The notes: generated by a model from the sequence alone, not told the origin. DNA of 64,000 nucleotides from JAMWDF01 sp964645405 (GCA_964645405.1 CAZYCA010000020.1:1-64000), one strand, 5' to 3'; counted from the first letter of the stretch, positions 1-9,119 are shown. Numbers and translations: made by a program.

Positions 1-140
1 TTACCAGTTTCACTGTGGACAGTGCTGATGCTAATGGTTTTACAGCCCATACCACTGGAACTGGTGATGCTGCCGGAATCACTGTTTATATGACTTATAC
101 CAACACTGCTGGTGCAGCCATCACTTATAGTGGTATCTAA
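1..140 (+). CDS. C-terminal tail of a pilin-like protein (5' end outside window)
   Basis: An open frame enters from the left edge and ends at TAA 138-140. The last 45 or so residues are rich in Thr, Gly and Ala and end in AGAAITYSGI, a composition and ending typical of major type IV pilins and pseudopilins. The diagnostic prepilin leader and N-terminal helix lie outside the window, so the call depends on composition and on the position only about 25 bases upstream of pilM. The reading frame is certain; the identity is an inference. Confidence 0.55.
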   Translation, partial: TSFTVDSADANGFTAHTTGTGDAAGITVYMTYTNTAGAAITYSGI

Positions 141-164
141 AAGTAGTGCATGTTGAGGAGCAGA

Positions 165-1166
165 GTGCCAGAACTGAGGTTGGTTATTGATATTGGCTCG
201 GACACAGTAAAAGTTATAGAAGGGGGGATGAGCCGGGGGAAATTAGTTGTCACCAGAGCAGGTGTGGTAAAAAATCCCCTACCTGAATTCTGGCAGGGAG
301 CAAGTCTGCAGGAACAGGCTTCCTTCACAAAATTTCTCCGCAGTTACCTGCAGCACTTAGGAGTAAGAAGCAGTCTGACTATGTGCGGAATAGCCGGCGA
401 GGAAATACTGGTCCACTATTTTGACCTACCAGACATACCGGAAGAAGAAATCCAGAGCACAGTAGAGACAGAACTTGCCGAAGTTTTTCCCCAGGGCTGG
501 GCTAACCTGGAATTTGACTATCAGATTCTTTCTTCCTCTGGCAAAAAAACAGTTCTTCTTGCCGGCTATCCCAAAAACAGGTGTGACTTCCTTATTCAGA
601 TTTTCTCCCAGTGTGGATTGCGGCTGGTGCTGATGACTCTGGACAGTCTTTCACTGGCAAATCTTTTTTATTTCCAGGTAAACAGGCAAAATGAAGAAAT
701 AGGATTTCTGATAAATGTAGGTGCAAGACTGACAAGTATGGCTCTCGTAGAAAGAGATGGTTTTGTTCTGGCCAGGGATATCGGTTTTGGGGGCAACGAC
801 ATCACCCGAGTTATCAGCCAGCAAGCCGGCTGTTCTTTCTCTGAGGCTGAGGCAAGGAAAAAGAAACCGGAAGAAATAGCATGGTTGAAGGAACTGGTTA
901 GACAGAATTCTGTGGAGATGGTATCAGAGGTAAAAACTGCTGTTAGTTACTTTACCAATCGGACTGGTAAAAAACCTGAAAAGTTCCTTCTTTCCGGTGG
1001 TTCAGCGGTTCTGCCTGGATTGAAAGAAACGCTGGAACAAAACCTGAATTTGCCAGGGGAAATCTGGAATCCTTTGCAGAACATCTCAGGTGTTCCTGGT
1101 CCAATTGAGCAACAGGGTAACCTTTTTGCTGTCTCTTCAGGATTGCTTCTCTGGAAACTGCCATGA
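165..1166 (+). CDS. pilM: PilM, actin-like type IV pilus assembly ATPase
   Basis: Cytoplasmic actin-fold protein of the PilMNOP inner-membrane alignment complex; PilM binds the N-terminal tail of PilN. The N-terminal IDIGSDTVKVIE matches the phosphate-1 motif of the FtsA/PilM family, and FLLSGGSAVLPGL near the C-terminus is the adenosine motif. The length of about 333 residues is usual for the family. I place the start at GTG 165, which has GAGGAG at 155-160 just upstream; an in-frame ATG at 150 has no visible ribosome site. The next gene overlaps the stop by four bases (ATGA), showing translational coupling within the pilus operon. Confidence 0.88.
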   Translation: MPELRLVIDIGSDTVKVIEGGMSRGKLVVTRAGVVKNPLPEFWQGASLQEQASFTKFLRSYLQHLGVRSSLTMCGIAGEEILVHYFDLPDIPEEEIQSTVETELAEVFPQGWANLEFDYQILSSSGKKTVLLAGYPKNRCDFLIQIFSQCGLRLVLMTLDSLSLANLFYFQVNRQNEEIGFLINVGARLTSMALVERDGFVLARDIGFGGNDITRVISQQAGCSFSEAEARKKKPEEIAWLKELVRQNSVEMVSEVKTAVSYFTNRTGKKPEKFLLSGGSAVLPGLKETLEQNLNLPGEIWNPLQNISGVPGPIEQQGNLFAVSSGLLLWKLP

Positions 1167-1759
1167 TAAAGATTAATATTTTGAAGGTGAGGGCTCAGAA
1201 GTGGAAAATGCGGCAGATACTTCTTCGTCTCACTTTCTTTTACCTGGCTGGTTTATTTCTCATTCTGTTCTTTATCTGGGTTAGAGTAATGGTGGAGGAT
1301 ATCTATCTTGTCAGGCTGGAGAAGGACATTATATCCGTTAAGCAGAAACTGGCATCAGAACAGAGTTTAATGGCTACTCTACAGAAATATAAAGAATATC
1401 TAACAAAAGCCAGTTCTGATTTAAGTTTATGCGAGAAAGAAGCAACCAGCAAGGTATTCTGGGCAGGTAAAATGGCTGTGGTAGCCAGTGCTTTACCGGC
1501 TGGTGTCTGGCTGGGAACACTTACTACCAGGGAGGAAACAAGGGATAAAAGAAAGGAGATTATCTTTCTTATCAAGGGTTTTGTCTCTCCGGAGGTGAAT
1601 GAAAAACAGGCTATTTTTAGGTTTATTCAAAATCTTTTGCAGTCTGGCTCCCAGGAGTTTTCTAAGGTGGCATTAAAAGAAGTAAAAAGGGAAGGTAGCA
1701 GAGATGAGGATAAGATAACTTTCACAGTAGAGTGTGGATTGTTAAAAAAAGGAGAGTGA
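1163..1759 (+). CDS. pilN: PilN-like type IV pilus inner-membrane protein
   Basis: Bitopic inner-membrane protein of the pilus alignment complex. It starts MIKINIL, the short cytoplasmic stretch that contacts PilM, followed by one membrane span at about residues 20-43, a coiled-coil-like segment at about 48-90, and a periplasmic ferredoxin-like region. It overlaps pilM by four bases and is followed 10 bases later by the PilO-like gene. Sequence conservation in this family is low, so topology, size (198 residues) and gene order carry most of the weight. Confidence 0.8.
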   Translation: MIKINILKVRAQKWKMRQILLRLTFFYLAGLFLILFFIWVRVMVEDIYLVRLEKDIISVKQKLASEQSLMATLQKYKEYLTKASSDLSLCEKEATSKVFWAGKMAVVASALPAGVWLGTLTTREETRDKRKEIIFLIKGFVSPEVNEKQAIFRFIQNLLQSGSQEFSKVALKEVKREGSRDEDKITFTVECGLLKKGE

Positions 1760-1769
1760 AATTAAACTT

Positions 1770-2297
1770 ATGCTACTGGTAAAAAAAGTTCGCTGGTATA
1801 TTCTGGGAGCGATTATTTCCTATGTATTTATCTGGTTCTGTTTGGGTTCCTGTCTTCTGCAGCACAAAGTTCAGAAGATTCAGAAGCTGAAGGAAGAAAA
1901 GGAGCAACTGGAATACGACTATCTAAGGCTAAAAAAGTCTCCGCTTTTTCTGGAAAAGGTGGGTAAGACTGCGGTTGAAGTCCAGGAAAAAGTTTTGCAG
2001 TATACCTGGCTGGCAAACTCTCTGGACCCAAATTTATCCTTTTTTGAATATATTTCTGACATCTTAAGCAGGAATAAACTTGTTTTGCAGGAAATGAACG
2101 AAGTGAAAGATGAAGAATCAGGAAAGAAGTATTTTATCTGGACTGTCCGGGTAGAAGGACGTTACCAGAATATGATTAAGGCAGTGAATGAGCTGGAAAG
2201 AGGAAAAAGATACCTGAAAATCACCCGGATAGATATTACCCCTGGAGAAAAAACTGTTTTTAACCTGACTGTTCTTGGCCTGAAAAAAGCGGGGTGA
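1770..2297 (+). CDS. pilO: PilO-like type IV pilus inner-membrane protein
   Basis: Small bitopic protein of 175 residues with one membrane span at residues 9-29. A charged, coiled-coil-like stretch follows (about 30-60), then a compact periplasmic domain. The same plan as PilN and the position directly after it identify it as PilO, which forms heterodimers with PilN in the periplasm. No enzymatic motif is present or expected. A divergent PilN paralogue is the main alternative. Confidence 0.72.
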   Translation: MLLVKKVRWYILGAIISYVFIWFCLGSCLLQHKVQKIQKLKEEKEQLEYDYLRLKKSPLFLEKVGKTAVEVQEKVLQYTWLANSLDPNLSFFEYISDILSRNKLVLQEMNEVKDEESGKKYFIWTVRVEGRYQNMIKAVNELERGKRYLKITRIDITPGEKTVFNLTVLGLKKAG

Positions 2298-2300
2298 AGT

Positions 2301-3623
2301 ATGGAGCAGGATAAAAAGAAAAAACTTATACTTATCGGGATTTTGTTAATAGTGCTGGTTGTTTCCTGGACAATTGTTCTTTCCCCGGGGAAGAAAAAAA
2401 TAGGTAAGTCGCTACCAGGGAAACTTCCAGACAATGTAGTCAGCCAGATTAGCCCATCTAACCAGCAATATTTTAAGCTGGAGGAAGTAGAAAGGACAGT
2501 TAAACAGGTCAGGGAACTTCTCACTGCAATGGAAGAAAAGGAGAATCAGGGGGTTAGCCAGATTGCGGGGAAGGATCCTTTTCTTCGTCGGATGCAATCA
2601 AAACAACCAGTTTCTCCTGAAAAGACGCACAGCATTTTGAAGGAAGAACCAGCAAGGTTACCTTCTTTTGTCCTTTCCGGCATCCTTTATGACCGTGCCA
2701 GACCTTTAGCCATTATCAATGAAAAGGTTTGCAGTGAAAGTGAACAGATTGAGGGATTCCAGGTTTACCAGATTAGACCCGACAGCGTTGTACTGAAAAG
2801 TCAGGAGCACACTCTCACTTTGCAGTTGTCTGCCAGCGGTGGCACAGAAGTAATAGAGCAAAAAATAATTGCAGAACAAAAAAGGGTGGAAACGACTGGA
2901 GTTAATAATTTACCTGATGAATCGCGGTGCTCTACAGCCGCAGGGGGAACGAAAAGTGGTTCTCTGGATGTGTGCTTTAGAACAATTCAGGTTTTATCTG
3001 TACCGGTTGAAGATATGCAGTGGGCAAAACAACAGGCTAATTACCTTGTGCAAAAAGGTTTTCAGAGGATAAGACTGTTGAAGGATGATGAATTTGTGGT
3101 GTTACGTTCGGGTTCATATAAAAATTTTTATGATGCTAAGTCTGATTGGAAAAAGCTGGCGGGTCTCTACCCTACTGCTTTCATTAAGAAAGTTAGTCAA
3201 AAGAGCGAAGAAGGAAGGATTCTGGAAGAGTTTCAGGTAGCAAAGGTAGAGGAAAGAGAGCAAGAGATAGCAAAAACCAGACCAGATTATGCTGCTGAAG
3301 AAAAATCCGGAGAAAAAAGGCAAACTATTTTGACCATTCAGGTGGCTTCCTACGAAAGCCAGGCAAAAGAAGAAGCAGTAAAGATGGCGGAAAAATTAGC
3401 CCAGCATGGTTATCCGGATGTAAGAGTGGAGAACATTAACGGATTCTATGCGGTGAGAATTGGTTGCTGGATGCGGAAGGAAGAGTTTCTGACAGATATG
3501 CTGGAGGAATTGAAACAGTACAGGGCAGACAGTTTCCTCCGCACGGGCTACTACCTTCCAGAACGAATTGTTTACCTGTCAGGTGGAGAAAGAGGAAATT
3601 ACACAGAGGGAGCAAACAGTTAG
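2301..3623 (+). CDS. PilP-like protein with two SPOR-type peptidoglycan-binding domains
   Basis: A 440-residue protein at the position usually held by pilP, between pilO and pilQ. It has an N-terminal membrane anchor (residues 9-27), then a segment with DPFLRR and LPSFVLSGILYD that resembles the PilP beta domain that docks onto the secretin. Two C-terminal repeats look like SPOR domains. The second (about residues 343-420, starting ILTIQVASY and containing FYAVRIG) is clear; the first (about 226-300, starting IQVLSV) is weaker. SPOR domains bind denuded glycan strands, so the protein may anchor the pilus complex to the wall. PilP itself is normally a short lipoprotein, so this is an unusual fusion. 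Confidence 0.65.
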   Translation: MEQDKKKKLILIGILLIVLVVSWTIVLSPGKKKIGKSLPGKLPDNVVSQISPSNQQYFKLEEVERTVKQVRELLTAMEEKENQGVSQIAGKDPFLRRMQSKQPVSPEKTHSILKEEPARLPSFVLSGILYDRARPLAIINEKVCSESEQIEGFQVYQIRPDSVVLKSQEHTLTLQLSASGGTEVIEQKIIAEQKRVETTGVNNLPDESRCSTAAGGTKSGSLDVCFRTIQVLSVPVEDMQWAKQQANYLVQKGFQRIRLLKDDEFVVLRSGSYKNFYDAKSDWKKLAGLYPTAFIKKVSQKSEEGRILEEFQVAKVEEREQEIAKTRPDYAAEEKSGEKRQTILTIQVASYESQAKEEAVKMAEKLAQHGYPDVRVENINGFYAVRIGCWMRKEEFLTDMLEELKQYRADSFLRTGYYLPERIVYLSGGERGNYTEGANS

Positions 3624-3725
3624 AAATCCGGGGCAGGGTCGTGGTGGCACCCTCAAGGGAGAAGGTAAAAAGAGATAAAGTTAACCAGTGTTTGTGACAG
3701 AACAAAATATTTTTAAGGAGGAAAA

Positions 3726-5438
3726 ATGAAAAGGTATGTTCTTATCTCCATCTTAATCGGGCTGGCAACCATCGGACCTTCCCGTTATCTTTCCGCGGAA
3801 AAGCTAACCCTGACTTTTCATCAGGCAAAATTAGGTTTTGTTCTGGAAATGCTCAGCCGTAAAACCGGGATGAAACTTGTTACCAGTACTGAACTGGCGG
3901 ACAAACTGATAAGTGCCTACCTGGACGGAGTTGACGCTGAGGAAGGTATTGATGCCATTTTTTCTGCTAATGGTCTAACCAGGGAGAAACTGCCTGGCAC
4001 GGAAATTTTTGTTATCAAGGCAGCGCCAAAATCTGCTGAACAGGTAGCTTACCAGACAGAGTGTTTACCCTTAAAGCATGCGCGCGTAAGGGATGTTTAC
4101 GAAACCTTAAAAGCTCTTGGTTATGAAAAAACTGTGACTGTGGATAGCCGGTTGAATGCCCTCGTTATCAGAGATTACCCGGATAGAATAGCAGAACTTA
4201 AATACCTTGTTTCCCGCCTGGACCAGGACTACAGTTCTTCACCCATCAAGGTAAAACTTTTCCAGTTGAAACATATAGATGCTCTTGATTTGTGGGTTCT
4301 CCTGCCCGCACTTTTACGAAGGAATGTTCCTCAGGAAAAAGAAACAGCCATTAAGACCACCATTGAAGTTACCGGTGCACCTGTAGGAGAAGGACAGGTG
4401 GCGCCAACTGCAGGAACTTCCGGGACAGGTTCTACTTCCACAACAGGTTCTACTTCCACAACAGGTTCCAGTTCTACAACAGCGGGGACAACTACTGATG
4501 TTAGGTCCAGTTTGTTAGGTGGCAAGCTTGTTTCCCTCGGTGCTGGTAGAATTGTGGAAAAGACAACTCTAACCAGTGAAGTTGGAGATGGTTTTTCTAT
4601 AATTCCGGACAAGAGAAACAACGCGCTGGTCGTGGTGGGAACCGAGGATTTCCTTAAAGAAGCACAGGAAATAATTAGCATTTTAGATAAACCCGCACCC
4701 CAGATTGCTATAGAAGCAGTTCTGGTGGAACTGACCAATGAAGGTTTGAAGGATATTGGTGTGAAGTGGGCAGATGAATATGGAAGTCTGGGCAAGATTA
4801 CAGGGAATTACTTTTTCGGTATTCCCCTGGCTCCTGGTAAGGATACAAAAGCCAGCACAGAAATATCCTTCCAAAGTCTTACCGCAGACTTGCGTCTTTT
4901 AGAACAAAAAGGTGAAGCCAACATTTTAGCCAATCCCAGGGTGACCACCATGAATAATTCTCCTGCGACTATCAGAATAACAAGTAATATCCCTGTGGCT
5001 CCGAAAATCACAGAGACAACTGAGGCTGGTGGCAGAACCATAGAGTATGAGTTTCGGGATATTGGTATTACACTGGTGGTGGTTCCTCATGTGACTTCTG
5101 AGGGGAACATTGTCCTGGAAGTAGAACCCAAGGTGGTGACTGCCAAACAAAATACAGTTTTTAAGGATGCAGTTGATACTCATGAACGTTCCACCTTAAC
5201 CAAGGTGGCAGTAAAGGATGGTCAGACCCTGGTTTTAGGTGGGCTTCTCAGTTCAGAAGCCACTAAGGATAAAACTGGAATACCTGTTTTAGGTAAAATT
5301 TTTCCTGGCCTTTTCAGCAACAGACGCAGCCTCACGAAAAAAACAGATTTAGTCATGTTTCTGACGCCCAGAATTTTAAAGGACGAAGACTTAAGGCTGA
5401 TGGATAAAGAAGCTAAGGAAAGGGCAAAGGAAAAGTGA
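3726..5438 (+). CDS. pilQ: PilQ, type IV pilus secretin
   Basis: Outer-membrane pore through which the pilus emerges. A signal peptide at residues 1-24 ends at SA. A TonB-like N0/STN domain follows (about 25-100), then a secretin N1-type domain with the paired motif VDSRLNALVIRD (about 139-150). A Thr/Ser/Gly-rich linker occupies about 222-256. The C-terminal secretin domain (about 315-560) includes PQIAIEAVLVEL, LANPRVTT and DGQTLVLGGLL. Length (570) and domain order are normal. AAGGAGG at 3715-3721 sits at good spacing from the ATG. The gap after the PilP-like gene (about 100 bases) holds nothing else I recognise. Confidence 0.93.
   Translation: MKRYVLISILIGLATIGPSRYLSAEKLTLTFHQAKLGFVLEMLSRKTGMKLVTSTELADKLISAYLDGVDAEEGIDAIFSANGLTREKLPGTEIFVIKAAPKSAEQVAYQTECLPLKHARVRDVYETLKALGYEKTVTVDSRLNALVIRDYPDRIAELKYLVSRLDQDYSSSPIKVKLFQLKHIDALDLWVLLPALLRRNVPQEKETAIKTTIEVTGAPVGEGQVAPTAGTSGTGSTSTTGSTSTTGSSSTTAGTTTDVRSSLLGGKLVSLGAGRIVEKTTLTSEVGDGFSIIPDKRNNALVVVGTEDFLKEAQEIISILDKPAPQIAIEAVLVELTNEGLKDIGVKWADEYGSLGKITGNYFFGIPLAPGKDTKASTEISFQSLTADLRLLEQKGEANILANPRVTTMNNSPATIRITSNIPVAPKITETTEAGGRTIEYEFRDIGITLVVVPHVTSEGNIVLEVEPKVVTAKQNTVFKDAVDTHERSTLTKVAVKDGQTLVLGGLLSSEATKDKTGIPVLGKIFPGLFSNRRSLTKKTDLVMFLTPRILKDEDLRLMDKEAKERAKEK
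4425..4478 (+). repeat. Three tandem 18-bp repeats in the pilQ linker
   Basis: Two identical 18-base units at 4425-4442 and 4443-4460 are followed by a diverged third unit at 4461-4478. Each encodes a Thr/Gly/Ser hexapeptide of the TGSTST type inside the flexible linker of the secretin. In-frame gain or loss of units would change linker length without breaking the gene. Confidence 0.85.
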
Positions 5439-5439
5439 G

Positions 5440-5796
5440 ATGAAGCAGAAGAAAGGTTTTACGTTGATTGAGTTTTTGCTTGGCCTAATTATTTTAGTAA
5501 TTGGGCTGGTAGGAACGTCGGCTTTCTTTTATGTTAATAGTAAAAGTATGGTAAGGGCTCAGTTGAGGAGGTTTGCCACGTGGAAAGCCATAGATAAACT
5601 TGAAACAGTGAAAGGAACTGATTATTCTCAAATACCCAACGGAACAACAACGGAAACTATTACTATTGGAGACATCCAGGCACAAAGAATCACTACTGTT
5701 ACCGAAGACACGTCGATTTCTTTAAAAACAGTTAGTGTGCAAGTACTGTGGGATAATAACACCGTTGCCCTTTCTACCATGATTGCCAAGCAATGA
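5440..5796 (+). CDS. Type IV prepilin-like protein (PilV-type minor pilin)
   Basis: A 118-residue protein with a class III leader. A short basic stretch (MKQKK) ends in the prepilin peptidase site G|FTLIE, with the conserved Phe at +1 and Glu at +5, followed by a long hydrophobic helix (residues 7-30). Cleavage and N-methylation by PilD and integration into the pilus or its priming complex are expected from the family. The gene starts two bases after pilQ stops and overlaps the next by four bases. The position before another prepilin and a PilX-like gene fits the minor pilin order; the exact subtype is inferred. Confidence 0.8.
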   Translation: MKQKKGFTLIEFLLGLIILVIGLVGTSAFFYVNSKSMVRAQLRRFATWKAIDKLETVKGTDYSQIPNGTTTETITIGDIQAQRITTVTEDTSISLKTVSVQVLWDNNTVALSTMIAKQ

Positions 5797-6263
5797 AAGT
5801 AAAAAAGGTTCATAGAAATTACTGCGGACTAACTCTCATTGAGTTGATGGTGGTTTTGATTCTTGGTTCTTTAGGAATTTTTTCCCTAAGCAGTATTGTT
5901 TTTGAATCATATGCAGAGTGGAAGAGAAGCAAGGATGTTGTTTCTCTTCAAGCTGATCTTGACCTCGCAAGTCATATGATTAAGAGTATTCTGGAAGAAG
6001 CAGATAGTGTACTTGTAAATGAAACAGGAGACCATATTATTGCCAGTAATCTACCTTACTGGAGTCAGGAGTTTTACCCTGATCCCACAAACCAGAAAAC
6101 CCTCATCTGGAAAAATACAAAAACCGGTGAAACCGAGAAAATTCTCACCACACTGAAGAGCATAAATTTTGTCGAGGAAAGTAATGTGGTTAAGGTAACT
6201 CTGGAAGTTGAGAAAGGAACCAGAGTAATCAGTAATTCTTTTTCTGTCTTTATGAGGAATTAA
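5793..6263 (+). CDS. Type IV prepilin-like protein (PilW/PilJ-type minor pilin)
   Basis: A 156-residue prepilin with leader MKVKKVHRNYCG, processing site G|LTLIE and a hydrophobic helix to about residue 35. Leu replaces the more common Phe at +1. The C-terminal half is a small beta-rich head. It overlaps the previous prepilin by four bases, and only three bases separate it from the PilX-like gene, so the three minor subunits are probably made together. Assignment as PilW or PilJ is by order and size only. Confidence 0.75.
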   Translation: MKVKKVHRNYCGLTLIELMVVLILGSLGIFSLSSIVFESYAEWKRSKDVVSLQADLDLASHMIKSILEEADSVLVNETGDHIIASNLPYWSQEFYPDPTNQKTLIWKNTKTGETEKILTTLKSINFVEESNVVKVTLEVEKGTRVISNSFSVFMRN

Positions 6264-6266
6264 GAC

Positions 6267-7571
6267 ATGAAAAATAAAGGATATCTTTTACCCATGGCTG
6301 TAATTTTCATTTTGATTTCTCTCATTATGGGTATGAGCATTTTGTATGTGGGTGGAAATGAGGAGATTGCGGCAATAAAAAGGTACAATCAAGAGAAAGC
6401 ATTTTATATCGCAGAAGCAGGTATTAACAGGGCATTTGCGTATAAAAAAGCAAATGAGTCATGGCATCCTGAACAAAATGCAATTATTTTTGGAGGCGGG
6501 TCTTTTCAGGTAAGTGAATCAATCCAGGGAGAAACTATTATTTTTACTTCTACAGGTTCCTATCAAAATAGTTCGGTGAGCATTTCAATAACAACATATC
6601 GAACTTCAGGCGGGAGTGGAGGAGGAACAGGCGGTTCCTTCGGCCAGGGTTTATTCGGATACCAATCAGTTACAGTTTATAACAATGCCTGGATTGACAG
6701 TTATGATTCAAGATTAGGTCCTTACGGACCACAGAATAGAGGAAATCAAGGAGATACAGGAAGCAAAGGCTCAATTTATCTTTATAATAATGCTCATATT
6801 TATGGAACAGCAATGGTTGAGAATGGTCCACAGTATCTAACAATTTCCCAGGGAGCAACAGTTAGTGACAGCGAAGTTTATCATAGTTTCGGCGACCCAT
6901 TGAATAATCTTCCCCCAGTAGTTGTTCCAGAGGATTTAATGACATTACCATACCCCATTCAAGGAGACCAGAGAATTACAGGCCAGTATACACTCTCCAA
7001 TGGTATTTTAACTGTAGGAAATAATAAAGTTGTCACAGTCTCCGGTGGAGATTTTAGATTTAAGAAAATAACACTAAATAATAATTCAAAGATGTACATA
7101 ACAGGAAATTCAAGATTTTATATTGAATCTGCTCTTACTCTTTCCAACAATACTCAGGTAATTATTCAAAATAATAGCACTATCATCTGGTATCTTGGCA
7201 ATCAGGGAACAACTTTTACACCGACTCTTGCCAACAATTCCGTTATCAATAACACATCATCAGTCCCTGGTAATTTGAGAATCTATGTAGCAAGTAGTAA
7301 TACAAATTTCACTCTGGCGAACAATGCACTGGCGTTCAATGGTGTTATATATGCTCCGACCTCATCAGTAACACTGGCAAACAACAGTCAGTTTTTTGGG
7401 GGTATAGTCTCAAAAACTCTTACTCTCGTAAATAATGCTTCTGTTCATTATGACGTGGCTTTGCGAGATATAAATTTTCCTGAAGACCCTGGAAGTGGTA
7501 GTGGTTCTGGTCCAGGAACAAGGGTAATTGTGCGTTGGACAAAGCCCAGCTGGATAAATCGATTGCAGTAG
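6267..7571 (+). CDS. PilX-like pilus protein with an Asn-rich repetitive head domain
   Basis: The N-terminus has the PilX layout: MKNKGYLLPMAVIFILISLIMGMS followed by EKAFYIAEAGINRA, the AEAG motif that follows the hydrophobic helix in PilX. After a Gly-rich linker (about residues 112-135) the remaining 290 or so residues carry many copies of a hydrophobic-x-N-N pattern (YNNA, LNNN, SNNT, ANNS, VNNA) at short spacing. This looks like a right-handed beta-helix or repeat adhesin surface. At 434 residues it is more than twice a classical PilX. It ends the plus-strand pilus operon. A surface-exposed tip or adhesion role is an inference. Confidence 0.68.
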   Translation: MKNKGYLLPMAVIFILISLIMGMSILYVGGNEEIAAIKRYNQEKAFYIAEAGINRAFAYKKANESWHPEQNAIIFGGGSFQVSESIQGETIIFTSTGSYQNSSVSISITTYRTSGGSGGGTGGSFGQGLFGYQSVTVYNNAWIDSYDSRLGPYGPQNRGNQGDTGSKGSIYLYNNAHIYGTAMVENGPQYLTISQGATVSDSEVYHSFGDPLNNLPPVVVPEDLMTLPYPIQGDQRITGQYTLSNGILTVGNNKVVTVSGGDFRFKKITLNNNSKMYITGNSRFYIESALTLSNNTQVIIQNNSTIIWYLGNQGTTFTPTLANNSVINNTSSVPGNLRIYVASSNTNFTLANNALAFNGVIYAPTSSVTLANNSQFFGGIVSKTLTLVNNASVHYDVALRDINFPEDPGSGSGSGPGTRVIVRWTKPSWINRLQ

Positions 7572-7630
7572 GTATTCCGACATCATTCCCTTGTAAATTG
7601 AAACGGTTATACTTTCTGCATCTTTATAAT

Positions 7631-9010
7631 CTAACTCAGTAGTTTCAGATGTTTACCCAGATGTTTTTTGACTTCCTGATGGTAAGAACTTTCATTTTCT
7701 CGTAAGATTCTCAGAAACCTTTCCCGGAAAAGGCTTGACGGGTTAAGGATGGAACCATAAGCAATATGCATAATCTGGCGCAAACTGGTATCTGAGAAAA
7801 GGGTTTCTATTTTTTCCGTAGAAAGTCGTTTTTCCGTGATACTGTCTGGCCGGGCAGAAACCTCATAAGAGGCAGCGTTTTTTTCAAAATCAGTCAGGGC
7901 TTGCCTGACAATTTCTATGAAAAAATTTCTGTCAAGCAAAGCGACAGTCCTTACTGCCTCCAGCCAGCTGGTACCTGATGTTTTTACATGAAAGTTTCCC
8001 CTGGTGATTTGCTGGAAAACAGGATAAACAGAAAATTTATCACTTCCGGAATGAAGAGAAAGTTTGTAAGGACCTAATTTTTCCTGAATTTTTTGGTGTA
8101 TCTGCAGAGATTCCTGAAATTCAGAAATTTTCCCCTGATAGTCAAGTCCTTTCTCAAATTTGCCGGGGAACCGTAAAGCCAGGCTCTGAAATTCAATCTG
8201 TCGCCGCTGTAACTGCTCCACAATGAGGACATGTGCCGCTGGGGTGGTTGCCAGGGGTGTTTCATCCACAGAGACTTCAAAGTCAAAAGAGGAAAGGTTT
8301 TGTTTCAACCAGAGGTAGCATTCCTGGATGAAATCAATGGCTGCAGCGTAGGTAACAACAAAATTTTCCAGTAGTTTTTGATTCCAGGTAAGGGAATGTT
8401 TGCCAGAAGAGAATGTTTTTCCTTCATAAGTCTGGTAGGATTTCCAGTAGCGGGAAAGAATTTTTTTCTTTTCTTCAGGGTTAATGTTTTCCGGGTGCTT
8501 GATTACTCCAGAAGGGTCTATGGTGAAAAAGGTAAAACCAGCTTTTGCCGCCTGCTTCAAACCAGAAATGTCTTTTATGTGGTCAGCATCTGCACCAAAA
8601 GGTCCTTGATAACCTTCCTGGAAGGCACCAATGATAGCTGTTTCCAGAACCTGGTGAAAATCTCTTCCTGTTCTTTCCAGTTCCCTGATGGACTGCTGGG
8701 CTAAAACCGGGAAAAAATCATAGCCCTTCAAAGCCTGGAGATGTCCTGGTGTAGCCAGACCCAGTCTGTCTCCAAACCCGAAGGATTTTCTCAGACCGCA
8801 CCTTGAAGGTTTGAGCCAGGGGAAATTTTTTTGCAGTATAGTTACTGCTTCCTTTGGTGTCTGGAAAAACCGGAATGAATCCTTGCCCACCACCAGGTAT
8901 TTTTCTCCCTCTTTTTTTGCGAGGAAGAAAAAAGTATCCTGCAGTTTCTGAACTGATTTCTTGTACACCTGGAAAGGATACCTTTTTTCAAAGTTTTCTA
9001 TTTCTTTCAT
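7631..9010 (-). CDS. uxaE: UxaE, tagaturonate/fructuronate epimerase
   Basis: A 459-residue protein that I recognise as the UxaE family described in Thermotoga maritima, which interconverts D-tagaturonate and D-fructuronate and so bypasses altronate in galacturonate catabolism. Supporting blocks include SFGFGDRLGLATPGHLQAL near residue 90, GADADHIK near 140, SLHSGSDKFSVYP near 320 and HIAYGS near the C-terminus. The family is metal dependent and the conserved Asp/His positions are present. It is the last gene of the sugar-acid module and is 175 bases downstream of the LarA homologue. Its product is the substrate of the UxuB-like SDR encoded upstream. Confidence 0.85.
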   Translation of the reverse strand: MKEIENFEKRYPFQVYKKSVQKLQDTFFFLAKKEGEKYLVVGKDSFRFFQTPKEAVTILQKNFPWLKPSRCGLRKSFGFGDRLGLATPGHLQALKGYDFFPVLAQQSIRELERTGRDFHQVLETAIIGAFQEGYQGPFGADADHIKDISGLKQAAKAGFTFFTIDPSGVIKHPENINPEEKKKILSRYWKSYQTYEGKTFSSGKHSLTWNQKLLENFVVTYAAAIDFIQECYLWLKQNLSSFDFEVSVDETPLATTPAAHVLIVEQLQRRQIEFQSLALRFPGKFEKGLDYQGKISEFQESLQIHQKIQEKLGPYKLSLHSGSDKFSVYPVFQQITRGNFHVKTSGTSWLEAVRTVALLDRNFFIEIVRQALTDFEKNAASYEVSARPDSITEKRLSTEKIETLFSDTSLRQIMHIAYGSILNPSSLFRERFLRILRENESSYHQEVKKHLGKHLKLLS

Positions 9011-9119
9011 TGTCTTTTCCTTTCAGGGAGAATCCCTGTTTTAGTTATGGTCCCCTACCCTCTTTTCAATCCCCTTTCATCCCCCTTTGCCAGGGGCGGA
9101 AAACAAAAATGAAGGATGC

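Noticed and set aside
4425..4478. Possible CRISPR-like direct repeats
   Set aside because: Units are contiguous without spacers and are in frame in pilQ.
4331..4795. Minus-strand frame opposite the pilQ linker, with Glu-Pro-Val repeats
   Set aside because: It is the antisense reading of the Thr/Ser/Gly repeat DNA and has no ribosome site.
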